Assembly (NCBI GenBank): GCA_014523495.1
Contig: JAATVM010000174.1
Span: 1-7,581, forward strand
DNA from: Nitrososphaerales archaeon TH1920
GTDB taxonomy: Archaea; Thermoproteota; Nitrososphaeria; Nitrososphaerales; Nitrososphaeraceae
DNA: 7,581 bases
Direction of reading: 5' to 3'
Shown: in pieces, positions 5,101-7,581 of the stretch
How positions within the stretch are numbered: the stretch's first letter is position 1
Layout of the letters: each line of letters begins with the position of its first letter
The notes under the pieces: generated by a model
What the model saw: only the letters and a program-made list of their open reading frames with translations
Told to the model about the DNA's origin: nothing
The model's database searches: none
Position numbers and translations under genes: made by a program

Positions 5101-5733
5101 TCAACGATATTTTAATGCAATATCTTCAATAACATCTGCAACATCTCTGGACCTATCAAGTGCACTTTCAAGCGTTTCGTAGACTTCTTTAGTTTTTATG
5201 ATTTCTATGGCGTCGCGTGTTTCAAATAGCTCAGCAATTGCAAGTCGATAGACATTATCTCCCTTGTGCTCACAATCGCTAACGAATTTTGAATGCTTTA
5301 TCAGGCTCTCGCGTTTTCCTTTATGCAATTCGGAAACTGCTTTGTAGATTTCCTGACAGGAAGTCAGGAGTAGATTTGCGAGCTCCTGCATATACTGAGA
5401 TGGCTTCTGTATCTTGAAGAGTACTAGTCTATCAGAAGTACCGTATGTATCATCTAGCACTTCATCAATTGTGCTAGTTAATTCTGAAATATCTTCCTTG
5501 TCCAGAGGTGTAACAAATGTCTTATCTATTATTGTAAATAGTTTATGAGTCAACTGGTCACCTTCATGTTCCAGATTTTTCAGCATAGAATTTTTCTCCT
5601 TTAGAGTGCTGTAGTCGTTGATTGACTCAGCAAGTACCGACGTTGCCTTAACTAGATTATTTGCTTGATTCTCCAGTACCGTCATAATTTCAACGTCGTT
5701 TGCACGGACCCATGAAAGCCAGCGCCCTCCCAT
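5101..5733 (-). CDS. DUF47 / PhoU-like regulator partner of PiT
   Basis: This 210-residue all-helical protein belongs to the DUF47 (PhoU_div) family, distant relatives of PhoU that are almost always encoded beside PiT transporters and are thought to control them or phosphate signalling. The sequence is internally two-fold. NLEHEGDQLTHKLF (53-66) in the first half is matched by DCEHKGDNVYRLAI (153-166) in the second, the E-x-x-x-D metal-binding helices of PhoU folds. Acidic helices follow each: STIDEVLDD (87-95) and DRSRDVADVIEDI (193-205). It has no membrane segment or signal peptide and probably acts at the inner face of the membrane with PiT. It is complete, ending ALKYR then TGA. The ATG at 5733 is the operon's first codon, with a TATA-like box about 24 bases upstream. 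It is the promoter-proximal gene of the DUF47-pit pair. Confidence 0.88.
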   Translation of the reverse strand: MGGRWLSWVRANDVEIMTVLENQANNLVKATSVLAESINDYSTLKEKNSMLKNLEHEGDQLTHKLFTIIDKTFVTPLDKEDISELTSTIDEVLDDTYGTSDRLVLFKIQKPSQYMQELANLLLTSCQEIYKAVSELHKGKRESLIKHSKFVSDCEHKGDNVYRLAIAELFETRDAIEIIKTKEVYETLESALDRSRDVADVIEDIALKYR

Positions 5734-5752
5734 ATCACTTGGTTACAATTGT

Positions 5753-5760
5753 CATTATAG
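5753..5760 (-). promoter_or_regulatory. TATA-like box of the DUF47-pit operon
   Basis: Read on the minus strand, the site is CTATAATG, preceded by the purine-rich AAAGGTTT. It is centred about 24 bases before the ATG at 5733. No Shine-Dalgarno sequence is clear. It fits a leaderless or very short-leader operon transcript. Confidence 0.4.
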
Positions 5761-5970
5761 AAACCTTTCCTAGGATTTGAGCTTCACCAAACTTCAATAA
5801 GTGAGTCTAAAATAGAATAAAATGAAAATTCTAAACGAATAATTAGTAAATTTTAAAGCTTAGACATGGACAAATGGAATTAAGTCGGTCTATTTATTGA
5901 CACCGAAGAGAAATTCTATCAATATAAAACATACTTATTGAACTATAATCCTAAAAGTATTATACGAGTT

Positions 5971-6012
5971 CCTTGAACCCCCTTACGTGCAAGGTTCAAA
6001 TCCCCTTGGGTT
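5971..6012 (+). repeat. Inverted-repeat block with a tRNA T-arm / B-box-like core
   Basis: GGTTCAAATCC at 5993-6003 fits the tRNA TPsiC-arm/B-box consensus exactly. TTGAACC (5973-5979) is the exact reverse complement of GGTTCAA (5993-5999). CAAGG (5990-5994) can pair with CCTTG at either 5971-5975 or 6004-6008, so alternative hairpins are possible. No acceptor or anticodon arm of a complete tRNA can be folded, and beyond GG:CC the T-stem does not pair. It may be a degraded tRNA 3' end (old attachment-site scar) or a structured regulatory element upstream of the CHAD gene. Confidence 0.4.
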
Positions 6013-6030
6013 GATACCATATTTAATAAC

Positions 6031-6050
6031 TATAAAACTAGTAATTATAA
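6031..6050 (+). promoter_or_regulatory. Probable promoter of the CHAD gene
   Basis: Two TATA-like boxes are present: TATAAAAC (6031-6038, centred about 36 bases before the TTG at 6070) and TAATTATAA (6042-6050, centred about 24 bases before it). The second gives a start at or beside the TTG; the first gives a leader of about 9 bases. Confidence 0.4.
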
Positions 6051-6069
6051 GAACTAACTCTAAACGAAT

Positions 6070-6906
6070 TTGTTAAATCTCTTACCGTTCTTGACCAAAT
6101 TAAGTGAGAATCTCCAAAGGGTAAATAAGCGAGTCATCAAGTACTTAAAGGATCCCAATGCGAAACAAATTCATGACGTTAGAACTGCTATTAGGCGGCT
6201 TGATGCTACTTTTTTGACATTACCTAAGAAATATAGAAACGGATCATCATTATCTGAATATGTTTTAATATGTAAGGAACTCTTTAAGGTTAACAGCGAA
6301 ATTAGAGATTTTGATATTATTTATGAAAAGTTGCAGAAGTACCCTTCAAATGCTCAAAGAGATACCGTTATTGAAGTGTTGAAAGCAACAAGAGATTCGA
6401 GTTTAGAACACGCAAAGACTCTTGCACGTTCCGTAAAAAGTACAGACATAAGTAAAATTATAGACAAGATCGGAGTAACAGAAAAAGAACTCCAAAAGAG
6501 ATATAATAAAATACTATCAAGATTGATATCGAAGATAGAATCGACTTTTCCAGATGTGCTTACCAATCCTTTAGGAGTAGAAGAATTACACGATCTAAGG
6601 ATCGCTTGTAAAAAGTTAAGATATATGTTGGAATTACTACCTGATGAAAATAAAAGTGCAATGCAAACTAGAAAAACTCTTCAAAGACTTCAAGATATTC
6701 TCGGAGCCATTCATGATTATGATTTTACAACTGGTTATCTAAAGTCCCTAGGACAATCTTCCAAAGAAATTCAAGAGATAATAAATATCGAGAATGAAGA
6801 AAGAAAACTAAAATTTGAAGAATTCCTGAAGTATTGTAACAGACGGCTAGACATCTCTCCAGATTCATTTTTAATAAGGATAAGAAGTTTCAAGTCACTT
6901 ACTTAG
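6070..6906 (+). CDS. CHAD-domain protein (polyphosphate-associated)
   Basis: This 278-residue protein is a stand-alone CHAD domain (conserved histidine alpha-helical domain), the length of one full domain with its two four-helix bundles. The repeated hallmark is clear. IHDVRTAIRRLD (34-45) in the first half and LHDLRIACKKLRYMLELL (173-190) in the second give His35/Arg38 and His174/Arg177, followed by basic residues. IRDFDIIYEKL (78-88) and LGAIHDYDFTTGYL (211-224) are the paired family motifs. CHAD domains form a positively charged channel that binds inorganic polyphosphate and can target polyphosphate granules. There is no attached CYTH (triphosphatase) domain and no membrane segment. The start must be a non-ATG codon: an in-frame TAA lies at 6061 and the first in-frame ATG is deep in the protein, so TTG at 6070 is used here (TTG at 6091 is the alternative). 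It diverges from the DUF47-pit operon. Confidence 0.88.
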   Translation: MLNLLPFLTKLSENLQRVNKRVIKYLKDPNAKQIHDVRTAIRRLDATFLTLPKKYRNGSSLSEYVLICKELFKVNSEIRDFDIIYEKLQKYPSNAQRDTVIEVLKATRDSSLEHAKTLARSVKSTDISKIIDKIGVTEKELQKRYNKILSRLISKIESTFPDVLTNPLGVEELHDLRIACKKLRYMLELLPDENKSAMQTRKTLQRLQDILGAIHDYDFTTGYLKSLGQSSKEIQEIINIENEERKLKFEEFLKYCNRRLDISPDSFLIRIRSFKSLT

Positions 6907-7327
6907 TATAGTATTGATGCAAGTAGATCCTGATGATTGAAAATTAAGGAATAGTCACAGGCTCTTAATAAGGATCAATCTTGGACTCGAAAACCCCAAT
7001 ATCTAAATTGATTCCACTGACATTATTAATTCTTGGAGTATGAATGAAAACTTGTGTTAAATTTGTATCAAGAACGAATAGAAATAAATGAATTTGACTT
7101 TGAGGTATGCTTTGATTGTTGGATGGATAAAACGAATACTAAGATTTCTAATTGATGTTATCTTATAAGATAACATAATATTCTTGTAGTAATTATTTTG
7201 GAAAAGAAATTAGATTCAACAACTGGTGTACATTAATCTATCATTAACTTACTGAAGTTACCTTCAAATTCGATATTCTACCTAGTTCTGATAGTATATT
7301 CAAATCAGTCTGGAGGGCTTCGAATAG
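6907..7327. other. 421-base region between the convergent CHAD and pyrophosphatase genes
   Basis: This is AT-rich with no ORF worth calling on either strand. It contains the perfect palindrome at 7155-7176 (listed separately) and a small hairpin, TGAAG (7253-7257) with CTTCA (7262-7266), about 60 bases beyond the pyrophosphatase stop. Both gene ends face into it, so transcription termination signals are expected here, but no strong T-run following a stable hairpin is visible. Confidence 0.6.
7155..7176. repeat. Perfect 22-bp palindrome between convergent genes
   Basis: The left arm ATGTTATCTTA (7155-7165) is the exact reverse complement of the right arm TAAGATAACAT (7166-7176), with no spacer. 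It lies about 250 bases after the CHAD stop and 152 bases before the pyrophosphatase stop. The centre reads TTATAA. It could be a dimeric-regulator operator, a bidirectional terminator stem or a cruciform site. No start codon lies at TATA spacing on either side, so a promoter is unlikely. Confidence 0.8.
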
Positions 7328-7581
7328 CTAACGTTTCGCCTTATGTCGCTTCATTGATTCAATAATTATGTCAAACGCATATGCCTTATTTTTCCAACCT
7401 AAGATCTTCACAAACTTCCCTTCCTCCAAATCTTTATGATGTAGAAAAAAGTGCTCTACGAGATTCCTAAAATTAGGATTAATGTCTTCAATGTCCTGGA
7501 TCTCAGAAAGAGTTGGATCTACTATTAATGATGGAACTGTAATAATCTTAGAATCTTCGCCTTTATCATCTTCAGTAATTA
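7328..7581 (-). CDS. ppa: Family I inorganic pyrophosphatase, C-terminal part (runs off the right edge)
   Basis: On the minus strand, 83 codons are read from 7579 down to a TAG at 7328-7330; the 5' part is outside the window. The peptide starts ITEDDKGEDSKIITVP, matching the family I soluble pyrophosphatase segment 'D-E-x-GED-x-K-x-x-x-VP', which supplies catalytic Asp and Lys residues (E. coli Asp102 and Lys104 equivalents are present as GED-S-K). It continues to NLVEHFFLHHKDLEEGKFVK and LGWKNKAYAFDIIIESMKRH, matching 'HFFEHYKDLE-x-GK-x-VK-x-x-GW'. The lysine (E. coli Lys142 equivalent) is kept, but the Tyr141 equivalent is His. The enzyme hydrolyses PPi to two phosphates in the cytosol and drives biosynthetic reactions forward. 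The TED in place of the common TDE/DEA start of the motif leaves the acidic cluster intact. Convergent with the CHAD gene. Confidence 0.9.
   Translation of the reverse strand, partial: ITEDDKGEDSKIITVPSLIVDPTLSEIQDIEDINPNFRNLVEHFFLHHKDLEEGKFVKILGWKNKAYAFDIIIESMKRHKAKR

Larger units (their letters stand above)
5734..6069. promoter_or_regulatory. 336-base divergent control region between DUF47-pit and the CHAD gene
   Basis: This region holds no ORF of note. Its left edge carries the DUF47 promoter (5753-5760) and its right edge the CHAD promoter (6031-6050). Between them is an AT-rich stretch interrupted by one GC-richer block at 5971-6012 with inverted repeats and a tRNA B-box-like sequence (listed separately). 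Because both sides encode phosphate or polyphosphate proteins, this is the natural place for a shared phosphate-responsive operator; no known Pho-type site could be recognised. Confidence 0.5.

Noticed and set aside
4142..5182. Several 60-87-codon frames in and across pit and DUF47
   Set aside because: All overlap the two strongly supported genes in other frames and show no domain of their own.
5971..6020. Complete tRNA gene
   Set aside because: Only the T-loop/B-box core fits; no acceptor stem, D-arm or anticodon arm can be paired around it.
6354..6566. 70-codon minus-strand frame inside the CHAD gene
   Set aside because: Antisense shadow of the CHAD domain.
6930..7020. C/D-box guide RNA suggested by TGATGA (6930) and CTGA (7017)
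   Set aside because: The boxes are about 85 bases apart, too far for an archaeal C/D RNA. No internal D'/C' pair is present, and the base before TGATGA is C rather than a purine.

Overview
The window looks like chromosomal DNA of an AT-rich archaeon. The best fit is an ammonia-oxidising Thaumarchaeon (Nitrososphaeria, Nitrosocosmicus/Nitrososphaera type). This is inferred from three things. AT-rich TATA-like boxes sit about 24-28 bases before several start codons with no Shine-Dalgarno sequence (leaderless genes). A DUF47 protein is paired with a PiT phosphate transporter. The protein styles, including a fragment resembling thaumarchaeal integrases, also fit. The genus is a recognition-based guess; no search was possible.

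Layout, left to right. 1-171 (+) is the tail of a gene cut by the window edge, possibly thymidylate-kinase-like. 172-460 is mostly non-coding, with one possible 28-residue secreted or membrane mini-ORF. 461-976 (+) is a SixA-type phosphohistidine phosphatase. 1054-1491 (+) is a pyridoxamine-phosphate-oxidase-like flavin protein with visibly higher GC. 1530-2429 (+) is an arginase-fold hydrolase of the variant GGDCS type. 2708-3103 (+) is a glyoxalase/VOC protein. 3333 to about 4004 is a gene graveyard: the C-terminal stub of a secreted metallophosphatase (-), a probable integrase fragment (+) and a small ORF that may be a broken zinc-finger gene (+). 4084-5733 (-) is a DUF47 (PhoU-like) plus PiT phosphate-transporter operon. 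6070-6906 (+) is a CHAD-domain protein diverging from it. 7328-7581 (-) is the C-terminal part of a family I inorganic pyrophosphatase, running off the right edge.

Functional reading. The right half is a phosphate/polyphosphate neighbourhood. PiT imports phosphate, DUF47 is its likely regulator or partner, CHAD proteins are known polyphosphate binders, and pyrophosphatase releases phosphate from PPi. The metallophosphatase remnant and SixA extend the phosphoryl theme, though SixA is more likely a protein-histidine phosphatase. The middle genes (flavin protein, ureohydrolase, VOC protein) look like independent accessory metabolism genes.

No complete mobile element, CRISPR array, complete tRNA or rRNA was found. 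The points most worth a second look are the UGA-separated, same-frame DUF47/PiT junction with only a TTG start, the B-box/tRNA-like inverted repeat in the CHAD upstream region, the variant active sites of the ureohydrolase and the pyrophosphatase, a perfect 22-bp palindrome between the convergent CHAD and pyrophosphatase genes, and the decayed cluster at 3333-4009.
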